Positions 1-5,130 of a stretch of 5,857 nucleotides of DNA are shown one piece after another. Source of the stretch: Opacimonas sp040514355 (GTDB lineage Bacteria > Pseudomonadota > Gammaproteobacteria > Enterobacterales > Alteromonadaceae); NCBI GenBank assembly GCA_040514355.1, contig JBEVCF010000122.1, forward strand, positions 1 to 5,857. Reading direction: 5' to 3'. Made by a program: the position numbers and the translations under genes. Numbering within the stretch: the stretch's first letter is position 1; each line of letters opens with the position of its first letter. The notes beneath the pieces were generated by a model. The model searched no databases. It was not told the origin of the DNA and was given only the letters and a program-made list of their open reading frames with translations.

Positions 1-563
1 GTGCTTTCCATTCCCAATCCTCTCTCGACTAAACCAACTAAACGATCATGCATAACAGATGAAGACCTAACTCCACCTATATTTTGGGATAAAAGGCTCA
101 TAAATCTCCCGCTTTCCCCTGCCATTCCCAAATTATTTAAGACAGTTGAAGAATTGTGTCCCATAGACTGAAGAATTGTTCTTGCTTCAGAAACAGGCTT
201 TCCAATTAAAAACCTATATTTAGGGTCATTAACTGTAACGCCCATTCCTGTATTATCAATAGAAGAATTTATCCAATCTACATTTTCACCATTAGCAAGC
301 ATATCTGCTTTGAGCTGACCTCCCGGCTTCACTACAGCTTCACCATCTGAAGTTTTTAATGAAGATTGATCTCCAGCAATATTGTCTAACCCCACTTTTA
401 GAGCTTGAGCCATAGCAGCTAACTTAGCTCCTTGACTACATACTCCACCCGAAGCTTTACCAGCCAAGCAACCTCCCGTAGCAGAAATAGCAATACTAGC
501 TGTAGAACCACCTAATGTCGTTAAAGAGTAGGTATTCGCCCATCCGCCAAATGCTCCTGCCAC
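1..563 (-). pseudogene. 5'-truncated, C-terminal part of a large toxin/adhesin-like protein (tentative), cut by the IS
   Basis: An uninterrupted minus-strand frame of about 187 codons runs from the IS edge at 563 to the window edge. No stop is seen, so the 3' end lies outside. The part next to the IS (AGAFGGWANTYSLTTLGG, then GGCLAGKASGGVCSQGAKLA) is rich in Gly, Ala and Ser with two close Cys. Such stretches are common near the C-terminal toxin modules of haemagglutinin/CdiA-like and other polymorphic toxin proteins. The part nearer position 1 (KYRFLIGKPVSEARTILQSM, then SSSVMHDRLVGLVERG) looks like a separate folded domain that I do not recognise. The frame continues about ten codons into the IS, including GTG codons, but no convincing ribosome site precedes them, and the sequence at the junction does not look like a protein N-terminus. 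I infer that the 5' part was lost. It could alternatively be a large membrane or phage-related protein. The family assignment is weak; the open frame itself is clear. Confidence 0.55.
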
Positions 564-564
564 T

Positions 565-592
565 TGAATCGCCACCAGTAATCTAGAGACTT
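565..592 (+). repeat. IS terminal inverted repeat, right end (orfB side)
   Basis: It begins TGAATCGCCACC, followed further in by CTAGAGAC. Aligned to the reverse complement of 1769-1796, the first 11 bases are identical and bases 19-23 (CTAGA) also match, giving about 20 of 28 identities. The orfB stop codon (583-585) lies inside this repeat, as is usual in compact IS3 elements. Confidence 0.88.
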
Positions 593-1395
593 CTCAGTCG
601 TTCTTCATATTGCTTTTCAAATTCTATCGGTGAAAGCATATTATTGGAACCATGTTTTCGTTTTTTGTTGTAAAACATTTCTATGTAATCAAAAACATCG
701 GTTTTGGCATCTTCTCGCGTTGGATAAATCCGTCGCTTTATTCGTTCACGTTTTAATAATTGAAAGAAGCTTTCTGCGACAGCATTATCGTGACAGTTTC
801 CTCGTCGACTCATACTTCCCTCAAGTCCATTGACTTTCAAAAAGTGCTGCCAGTCATGGCTTGTATACTGGCTACCTTGATCCGAATGTACCGTGACGGT
901 TCTCTGAGGGTTTCGTCGCCAAACTGCCATCAATAAAGCATTTAACACGATTTCCTTGGTGATGCGAGACTGCATTGACCAATCAATCACTTTGCGCGAG
1001 AACAAATCGACAACCACAGCCAGATACAACCATCCTTCGTGTGTCCGGATGTGAGTAATATCAGTGACCCAAGACTCATCAGGGGAAGCTGGATTAAATT
1101 CACGTTGTAATCGATTAGGTACAATAATATGAGCTTCACCACCGCGATGACGTGGTTTACTATAACCCACTTGCGCTCGTAGCCCTTCGTTACGCATGAG
1201 TCGATGCACTCGATTAATACCACATTTTTCACCAACATCTTGCAAGTCAGAGTGGACCTTTCGATATCCGTAAACACCACCAGACTCAAGCCAAAACTGT
1301 TTAATTAATCCTGTTAGACGCTGGTTAGCTTTTGCTAATTTAGACTGAGACTGTTTGCACCACGCGTAATATCCACTCGGGTGAACATCGAGCAT
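583..1395 (-). CDS. IS3-family transposase OrfB (DDE catalytic subunit)
   Basis: This is the catalytic half of the transposase, which cuts and joins the IS ends through an RNase H-like fold. In the 270 residues read from the ATG at 1395, the N-terminal part is an HTH_21-like region (GYYAW, then SGGVYGYRKVH near 38-48). The rve integrase core follows. The catalytic triad is D112 (in WVTDITHIR), D172 (in VHSDQGSQYTS) and E208 (in NAVAESFF), with 35 residues between the last two, and K215 lies seven residues after E208. The frame is open upstream of 1395 through LRYAFIKKHSDTWPIRWLC back to the A6G run at 1484-1490. The functional protein is therefore most likely an OrfAB fusion made by -1 frameshifting: about 382 residues if orfA starts at 1730, of which about 300 come from this frame. 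The ATG at 1395 may be only an internal codon. No stop or missing catalytic residue is seen. Confidence 0.93.
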   Translation of the reverse strand: MLDVHPSGYYAWCKQSQSKLAKANQRLTGLIKQFWLESGGVYGYRKVHSDLQDVGEKCGINRVHRLMRNEGLRAQVGYSKPRHRGGEAHIIVPNRLQREFNPASPDESWVTDITHIRTHEGWLYLAVVVDLFSRKVIDWSMQSRITKEIVLNALLMAVWRRNPQRTVTVHSDQGSQYTSHDWQHFLKVNGLEGSMSRRGNCHDNAVAESFFQLLKRERIKRRIYPTREDAKTDVFDYIEMFYNKKRKHGSNNMLSPIEFEKQYEERLRSL

Positions 1396-1451
1396 CTTAC
1401 AAAGCCAGCGGATCGGCCACGTGTCCGAATGTTTTTTGATAAAGGCATACC

Positions 1452-1730
1452 TCAGTCGGACTGCTTGATGAAGTATGCCGCGGCTTTTTTCAATAGGTCA
1501 CGCTCTTCAGTGGTACGCTTTAACTCTTTTTGTAACCTGCGGATCTCAGCTTGGGCATCGCTTAATTCAATATGTTGTTTAGAATCAGGGCCATACTTTT
1601 TTACCCAAGCATAAAGACTATGCGTCGTCACATCTAACCGTTTCGCAACGTCAGATACTGAATGGCCACGATCAACCACCTGTTTAACGGCTTCAATTTT
1701 AAATTCTTCTGGGTAGCGTTTTGCGCTCAT
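1452..1730 (-). CDS. IS3-family transposase OrfA (helix-turn-helix, leucine-zipper)
   Basis: A 92-residue DNA-binding protein that recognises the IS ends; on its own it usually modulates transposition. It begins MSAKRYPEEFKIEAVKQVVD and continues to a helix-turn-helix (HSVSDVAKRLDVTTHSLYAWVKKYG), the HTH_Tnp_1 pattern. A heptad-like coiled coil follows (around DAQAEIRRLQKELKRTTEERDLLKK), which multimerises transposase in this family. I chose the ATG at 1730 because GAGGTG at 1739-1734 sits just upstream. The alternative GTG at 1736, two codons earlier, overlaps that ribosome site and is less likely. The stop TGA is at 1454-1452, downstream of the A6G run, so ribosomes that do not slip end here and those that slip make OrfAB. 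Confidence 0.9.
   Translation of the reverse strand: MSAKRYPEEFKIEAVKQVVDRGHSVSDVAKRLDVTTHSLYAWVKKYGPDSKQHIELSDAQAEIRRLQKELKRTTEERDLLKKAAAYFIKQSD
1484..1491 (-). other. Candidate programmed -1 frameshift site (A6G) joining orfA to orfB
   Basis: On the minus strand the sequence reads TTG AAA AAA GCC in the orfA frame, with six A bases at 1490-1485 followed by G at 1484. Re-reading one base backwards after the second Lys gives ...KK-SRGILHQAVRLRYAFIKK..., which runs open into OrfB. IS3 elements characteristically use A-rich slippery runs here. The phase is slightly different from the classical A AAA AAG, because here the base before the two AAA codons is G, so P-site re-pairing would be less perfect. 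I did not establish a stimulatory hairpin or upstream Shine-Dalgarno element. Confidence 0.7.
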
Positions 1731-1733
1731 AAA

Positions 1734-1739
1734 CACCTC
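1734..1739 (-). promoter_or_regulatory. Ribosome binding site of orfA (GAGGTG)
   Basis: GAGGTG on the minus strand, with GAGG ending five bases before the ATG at 1730. It decides the start: the GTG at 1736-1734 lies within this motif and so cannot readily be the initiation codon. Confidence 0.6.
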
Positions 1740-1768
1740 TGTAGTTTTAGTTAGTTTATCTAACTTTA

Positions 1769-1796
1769 AGGTGTCTAGGAAATTAGTGGCGATTCA
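1769..1796 (-). repeat. IS terminal inverted repeat, left end (orfA side)
   Basis: Read on the minus strand it begins TGAATCGCCACTAATTTCC and continues TAGACACC. It mirrors 565-592 with an 11-base perfect tip and a second matching block (CTAGA). It defines the orfA-proximal edge of the element at 1796. Confidence 0.88.
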
Positions 1797-1992
1797 GGCG
1801 CGAGATTTTACCAACGGTAGAGTCTTATATCGCACCTCGTTTGGTGGTAAAGATCCCAATTTCTTTGCGGCTGCCCCAGTGGTAATTAATCTTGAACAGC
1901 CAATGCGAATACTGGATCACAGTGGTGTATTAGGACAATATGTTACTCAAGTAGAATTAGAAGGTTACGAAGGGTTGATTTTGTCGTATTAA
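1797..1992 (+). pseudogene. 3' remnant of an unrecognised gene, truncated by the IS
   Basis: The frame is open from inside the IS and ends at TAA 1990-1992. The host-derived part is about 64 codons, running ARDFTNGRVLYRTSFGG to YEGLILSY. It has a normal, mixed protein composition (PNFFAAAPVVINLEQPMRIL, GVLGQYVTQVELEG) with no obvious membrane segment or known motif. It reads like the end of a folded soluble or periplasmic domain, not like random sequence. A GTG at 1771 within the IS could open a 73-codon hybrid ORF, but no strong ribosome site supports it. I do not recognise the family. The upstream part is not in this window, because the other side of the IS carries an unrelated minus-strand frame. 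It converges on the mrp operon. Confidence 0.5.
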
Positions 1993-1999
1993 ATGATTA

Positions 2000-2065
2000 G
2001 AAAATAAAGTGTATCTCGTATGGATGAATTGACATACCTTAACTTGTCAGTGATATGAAATACAC
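2000..2065 (-). terminator. Candidate terminator hairpin downstream of mrpG
   Basis: Positions 2009-2021 and 2053-2065 form a 13-bp imperfect stem (GTGTATCTCGTAT with ATATGAAATACAC; one C-A mismatch and one G-U pair). A smaller TGACA/TGTCA stem (2030-2034 with 2045-2049) is nested in the loop. On the minus strand the outer stem is followed at once by TTTATTTTCT, the T-rich tail expected of an intrinsic terminator. On the plus strand no T tract follows. It lies 45 bases past the mrpG stop, the right place to end the operon. The stem is AT-rich and the loop is long, so it may be a weak terminator or only an mRNA-end hairpin. Confidence 0.42.
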
Positions 2066-2109
2066 CCTACAACATATGATGCTATTTTATAATGCAGTTG
2101 CTAAGTGGT

Positions 2110-2463
2110 TTATTCAACTTGCTTTCGCTTGCGTGCTCTTTCTACTAATTCTTTATTTTTAGTTACTTCCATCATTTTGACACGATGATGAAAACCTACT
2201 TTTGCCAGTATATGCGCAACCACCGGTGCAGTTAAGACCAAGAACAAGGTTATCAACAGCTCGTTAACACTGATATAGCCTTCAAGCTTATAGGTATAAA
2301 CCATCGACGCAAGCAGGACACTGCCTAAGCCTAGTGTCGTTGCCTTAGTAGGCGCGTGAAGACGAGTGTAAAAATCAGGTAAACGCAACAAACCAAGCGA
2401 ACCAATTAAAATAAACAGTCCGCCTATGATCAACAAGACTGAGATAATTATTTCTAAGATCAT
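2110..2463 (-). CDS. mrpG: Na+(K+)/H+ antiporter subunit G (MrpG/MnhG/PhaG)
   Basis: Small inner-membrane subunit of the Mrp antiporter complex, PhaG/MnhG/YufB family, last gene of the operon. The 117 residues show three hydrophobic segments: about 3-25, 42-57 and 66-86. The family signature LRLPDFYTRLHAPTKA is at 26-41, between the first two. A charged C-terminal tail (KMMEVTKNKELVERARKRKQ) should lie in the cytoplasm. Length is normal for the family (about 110-125). The ATG at 2463 is supported by AGGGG six bases upstream and lies nine bases after the mrpF stop. In characterised Mrp complexes MrpG packs with E and F beside the D/C/A core and is needed for assembly and activity; its own transport role is unclear. 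Confidence 0.95.
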   Translation of the reverse strand: MILEIIISVLLIIGGLFILIGSLGLLRLPDFYTRLHAPTKATTLGLGSVLLASMVYTYKLEGYISVNELLITLFLVLTAPVVAHILAKVGFHHRVKMMEVTKNKELVERARKRKQVE

Positions 2464-2469
2464 TATTAT

Positions 2470-2474
2470 CCCCT
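2470..2474 (-). promoter_or_regulatory. Ribosome binding site of mrpG, embedded in the mrpF stop
   Basis: AGGGG on the minus strand ends six bases before the mrpG ATG at 2463. Its A and first G are the last two bases of the mrpF TAG stop (2475-2473), so a ribosome ending on mrpF sits on the mrpG initiation site. This favours coupled translation. Confidence 0.5.
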
Positions 2475-2742
2475 ATTCGATGATATCGCCGCGTAGCAAA
2501 TATTTAGAAAATGCAACACTGCTGACAAAGCCCAGCATAGCAATCAATAATGCAGCCTCAAAATACAAAGGCGTTTCAGAGTGCATACCATATACCAATA
2601 TCAACGCGATACTGTTGATGTACATCGTATCCAATGCCAAGATCCGATCAGCAGTATTCGGACCAATAAAAAGTCTGATTAAGTTCATGACCAATGCAAT
2701 ACTCAATACCGCACCAATAAAAATAATAGCGACATCTAACAT
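2473..2742 (-). CDS. mrpF: Na+(K+)/H+ antiporter subunit F (MrpF/MnhF/PhaF)
   Basis: Small inner-membrane subunit of the Mrp complex, MrpF/PhaF family. The 89 residues form three predicted helices: about 3-25, 36-52 and 57-78. The family hallmark GPNTADRILALD (27-38) follows the first helix, with D32, R33 and D38 in place. This acidic/basic cluster is conserved in the family and has been linked to cation movement between F and its neighbours. The ATG at 2742 overlaps the end of mrpE by seven bases and is preceded by AAGGAG at eight bases. Length is typical (about 85-95). Confidence 0.94.
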   Translation of the reverse strand: MLDVAIIFIGAVLSIALVMNLIRLFIGPNTADRILALDTMYINSIALILVYGMHSETPLYFEAALLIAMLGFVSSVAFSKYLLRGDIIE

Positions 2743-3236
2743 CTGAAAATCTCCTTAATTCTTACCTCATACTGATTTTTTATATAATCAATGACCTTTT
2801 GTGGATCCTCGGGCAAATGTAAAACGTGAACATACAGATATTCATTATTTTGGGATATCTCCGCACTGACCGTTCCGGGCGTCATAGTGACCGTACTGGC
2901 CAGCATTGTGACAGGTAAGTCTTGACGAATATCTAACGGTACCGCGATAAAACCGGGTTTAATATTTTTAGTGGGTCCTAGCACCAACAAAGCAACCTGT
3001 AAATTAGCCACCACAACATCCTTCATTACCAGTAATATGTACGGCAACAACTTCAATGGACGCGCGATATCAGGTTGAGGGATGCGCAAAGGTGCTGTTA
3101 GGTAAGGTATTAGTAGCGCTAACACTAAACCTAGTAAAATATGCCCTGGACTGATGGAATTGTTGAGCATCAACCAAACAACAAAAATCAATACGCTTTG
3201 ATAAGGCATAGGTAGGATCTTTTTAAACGTACTCAT
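2736..3236 (-). CDS. mrpE: Na+(K+)/H+ antiporter subunit E (MrpE/MnhE/PhaE)
   Basis: Inner-membrane subunit of the Mrp antiporter, MNHE family. The 166 residues begin with a hydrophobic hairpin (about 11-48, including LNNSISPGHILLGLVLALLI). A helix and amphipathic segment follow (62-88, LLPYILLVMKDVVVANLQVA). The C-terminal domain is cytoplasmic, with the conserved STVTMTPGTVSAEI stretch around 115-127 and HVLHLPEDP near 137-145. The start ATG at 3236 overlaps the mrpD TGA as ATGA and has GGAGGT six bases upstream, within the last codons of mrpD. The end overlaps mrpF by seven bases. Length matches the family (about 155-170). Confidence 0.95.
   Translation of the reverse strand: MSTFKKILPMPYQSVLIFVVWLMLNNSISPGHILLGLVLALLIPYLTAPLRIPQPDIARPLKLLPYILLVMKDVVVANLQVALLVLGPTKNIKPGFIAVPLDIRQDLPVTMLASTVTMTPGTVSAEISQNNEYLYVHVLHLPEDPQKVIDYIKNQYEVRIKEIFRC
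2751..2756 (-). promoter_or_regulatory. Ribosome binding site of mrpF (AAGGAG)
   Basis: AAGGAG on the minus strand, eight bases before the mrpF ATG at 2742, lying inside the last codons of mrpE. It fixes the mrpF start and the seven-base E/F overlap. Confidence 0.65.
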
Positions 3237-4759
3237 TTAAGACCTCCCACACCCATCAATTCTATTAAACCACTCACGTTGTGGAGCTCTAACGCGGCTA
3301 TATTGGTTAACGCCAACATGTACTGACCACCCAGTGCTAGTGCCGGTCCTGCAACGAGTAACACAAGGAGTCCCATCTTCTGCCAAAGTGTGACATCTGG
3401 CGAATCACTCACGTCTTTGTTACCTGCATGACGCCAAAAGATAGTGGTACCTGCGCGAGAAAAAGCAATGATCGTGATTAAACTTGAAATCAGTAAGGCG
3501 CTGTATACCCAAATTTTTTCATCTAAAGTGACCGCTGATTGCAATATCACAAGCTTGCCTAAAAACCCAGAGAACGGCGGTAAGCCCGCAGCCATCATGG
3601 CAGCAATAAAGAAACAGAATCCTAAAAAGCGTTGGTTTTTAAGCTTGCGTGAAATCACAAACCGGTCCTGTGCTTTACCTCGTTGCTGACCAATCATCTC
3701 TGCTAACAAGAACAGAATCGCACTGGCTATGGTACTGTGAATCATATAAAAGAATGCCGCAGCACTAGCTTCAGGAGTGCGCAGGGCAAAACCGAGTAAC
3801 AGCGTTCCCACAGAGACAATGACCAAATTCCCCGCTAAACCTCGCAGTGTAGGATTGACGATAACCCCAACAGACCCCACCACAATACTTGCAATGGCCA
3901 AAGGCCAAATGATCGGCGTGACAAAATGACTCAACCCGCCGGCAAAATCACCATAAACTGTAGTATACACACGGAAAATACAATAAATGCCCACTTTAGT
4001 CATGATTGCAAACAATGCTGCAATGGGTGCACTGGCTGCTGCATACGTTTTAGGTAGCCAAAAATGTAGAGGCAACATGGCTGATTTAAGACCAAATACG
4101 ACCAATAGCAACGCACCGGAAATATTAGTTAGTAACAATTGTGATTCTGATAAGCTCGAAATCTTCTGAGCAATATCAGCAACGTTAAGGCTTCCAACCG
4201 CCCCATACATTGTCCCTAGTGCGAATAAGAAAATGCTCGAACCAATTAGATTGAGGATGACATAGTGCACGGCCGCTTCGGTTTTTTGTTTGGCCCCAGC
4301 ATGAATCAACAAGCTATATGACGCTATTAATAAGACCTCGAAAAACACAAATAAATTGAACAAGTCGTTGGTCAGAAACGCCCCATTGATCCCCAAAATC
4401 TGGAACTGAATCAACGGGTGATAATAACGCCCTGCCCGATCTTCTCCAGCAAAAGAATAAAGCACAACTGCAAAGCCTAAAAAGCTGGTTAGGCACACCA
4501 TTAAAGCTGCTAGAGGATCGACATACAAAATAATCCCAAATGGCGGTTGCCAGTTACCTACCGCGTACATCAAATTAGGATCTACGATGACCGCATCCAA
4601 CATGACCATTCCACACATCAATTGCAACGCGACAAGAACAAAAGCGAAGTAGCGACGATTTTGATAGCGCGCTACACCTGCAAATGGCGGTAATAGCATT
4701 AATAGCCCACCCAACATGGGGATCAATATTGGGAGCATGGGTAAGTGGGTCATGAGCAT
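3233..4759 (-). CDS. mrpD: Na+(K+)/H+ antiporter subunit D (MrpD/MnhD/PhaD)
   Basis: One of the two large channel-like subunits of the Mrp antiporter, homologous to complex I subunits NuoM/NuoN (Proton_antipo_M domain, about 130-420), with some 14 transmembrane helices. Family residues for the proton path are all present: E141 in FVFFEVLLIASY, K225 in FGLKSAMLPLHFWLP, K255 in IMTKVGIY, H341 in FYMIHSTIASA, and K402 in GFLGKLV. These match by position the Glu-Lys pair, central Lys, His and terminal Lys known from Bacillus MrpD and complex I. At 508 residues the length is normal. The ATG at 4759 overlaps the mrpC stop as TAATG; a second ATG two codons on (4753) is an alternative. The TGA end overlaps the mrpE start by four bases. 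NuoM/NuoN identity is excluded by its MrpC/E/F/G neighbours. Confidence 0.96.
   Translation of the reverse strand: MLMTHLPMLPILIPMLGGLLMLLPPFAGVARYQNRRYFAFVLVALQLMCGMVMLDAVIVDPNLMYAVGNWQPPFGIILYVDPLAALMVCLTSFLGFAVVLYSFAGEDRAGRYYHPLIQFQILGINGAFLTNDLFNLFVFFEVLLIASYSLLIHAGAKQKTEAAVHYVILNLIGSSIFLFALGTMYGAVGSLNVADIAQKISSLSESQLLLTNISGALLLVVFGLKSAMLPLHFWLPKTYAAASAPIAALFAIMTKVGIYCIFRVYTTVYGDFAGGLSHFVTPIIWPLAIASIVVGSVGVIVNPTLRGLAGNLVIVSVGTLLLGFALRTPEASAAAFFYMIHSTIASAILFLLAEMIGQQRGKAQDRFVISRKLKNQRFLGFCFFIAAMMAAGLPPFSGFLGKLVILQSAVTLDEKIWVYSALLISSLITIIAFSRAGTTIFWRHAGNKDVSDSPDVTLWQKMGLLVLLVAGPALALGGQYMLALTNIAALELHNVSGLIELMGVGGLK
3242..3247 (-). promoter_or_regulatory. Ribosome binding site of mrpE (GGAGGT)
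   Basis: GGAGGT on the minus strand encodes the Gly-Gly of the MrpD C-terminus (GGLK) and stands five bases before the mrpE ATG at 3236. It is the strongest Shine-Dalgarno in the operon and fits translational coupling across the ATGA overlap. Confidence 0.7.
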
Positions 4760-5130
4760 TACTCTTGTCCCTCTCTGTTAATTCGCGAAACCAATTTGCG
4801 GGTATCAGGAGGCTCTCGTCCATCAACAAAATCACTGCCTAAATCCGCCCGTGCCCGCATCGATAAAATGACAACAAACGCAATCATCGCAAAACCAATC
4901 ACAATGGCGGTTAGGACTAACGCTTGGGGGAGTGGATCGGCATAACTTTCTGCCATACCCAAAATCGCAGCGCCTTCTAAATGCAAACGGCCGCTGGAAA
5001 ACAAAAACATGTTCACAGCGTAACCAAGCATCGTCAACCCAACCACGACTGGAAAGGTGCGCCCTCGCAAGCATAAGAAAATCCCACTAAATGTCAGGAC
5101 ACCGACACAAATGACATATAACAACTCCAT
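4759..5130 (-). CDS. mrpC: Na+(K+)/H+ antiporter subunit C (MrpC/MnhC/PhaC)
   Basis: Inner-membrane subunit homologous to NuoK of complex I (Oxidored_q2 family). It sits between the A and D channel subunits. The 123 residues carry three helices: about 3-20, 26-45 and 69-91. The MrpC signature is GRTFPVVVGLTMLGYAVNMFL (split here: GRTFPVVVGL at 23-32, TMLGYAVNMFL at 33-43), followed by DPLPQALVLTAIVIG at 65-79. The C-terminal tail is charged and probably cytoplasmic (MRARADLGSDFVDGREPPD). The ATG at 5130 shares a base with the stop of the upstream gene (TAATG) and has GGAAG close upstream. Its own TAA overlaps the mrpD start in the same way. Length is typical (about 110-125). Confidence 0.95.
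   Translation of the reverse strand: MELLYVICVGVLTFSGIFLCLRGRTFPVVVGLTMLGYAVNMFLFSSGRLHLEGAAILGMAESYADPLPQALVLTAIVIGFAMIAFVVILSMRARADLGSDFVDGREPPDTRKLVSRINREGQE

Larger units (their letters stand above)
565..1796 (-). mobile_element. Complete IS3-family insertion sequence, 1232 bp, possibly IS51 subgroup
   Basis: The element is bounded by terminal inverted repeats starting TGAATCGCCAC at both ends. Between them are two overlapping genes transcribed on the minus strand: orfA (helix-turn-helix protein) and orfB (DDE integrase-type transposase). The length, the TGA...TCA tips, the two-gene layout with orfB in the -1 frame and the DD(35)E spacing are all typical of IS3. The OrfA sequence style (KRYPEEFKIEAVKQV, ERDLLKKAAAYF) and the tip sequence suggest the IS51 subgroup, from memory only. 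Both reading frames look intact, so the copy may be active. Expected flanking direct repeats of 3-4 bp are absent: ACT lies before 565 and GGC after 1796. This suggests that recombination or an adjacent deletion followed insertion. Confidence 0.93.

Noticed and set aside
562..564. ACT before the IS as half of a target-site duplication
   Set aside because: The bases after 1796 are GGC; neither a 3-base nor a 4-base comparison (CACT with GGCG) matches.
2029..2058. TTGACA followed 17 bases later by GATATG, promoter-like on the plus strand
   Set aside because: No plus-strand gene follows it, the -10 match is poor, and the TTGACA is part of the nested hairpin stem.
2009..2065. Possible integron attC-like recombination site
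   Set aside because: The outer arms lack the paired RYYYAAC/GTTRRRY core sites, and there is no integrase or cassette array nearby.
2426..2746. Plus-strand open frame of 106 codons opposite mrpF and the mrpF/mrpG junction
   Set aside because: It is a shadow of mrpF and mrpG, whose family signatures are clear on the other strand. The same applies to plus-strand frames opposite mrpD, mrpC and orfB.
3233..4759. Reading mrpD as a complex I subunit (NuoM/NuoN) or a membrane hydrogenase subunit
   Set aside because: The adjacent genes are clear MrpC, E, F and G families with a fused MrpA/B, and no Nuo or hydrogenase catalytic genes are present in the window.
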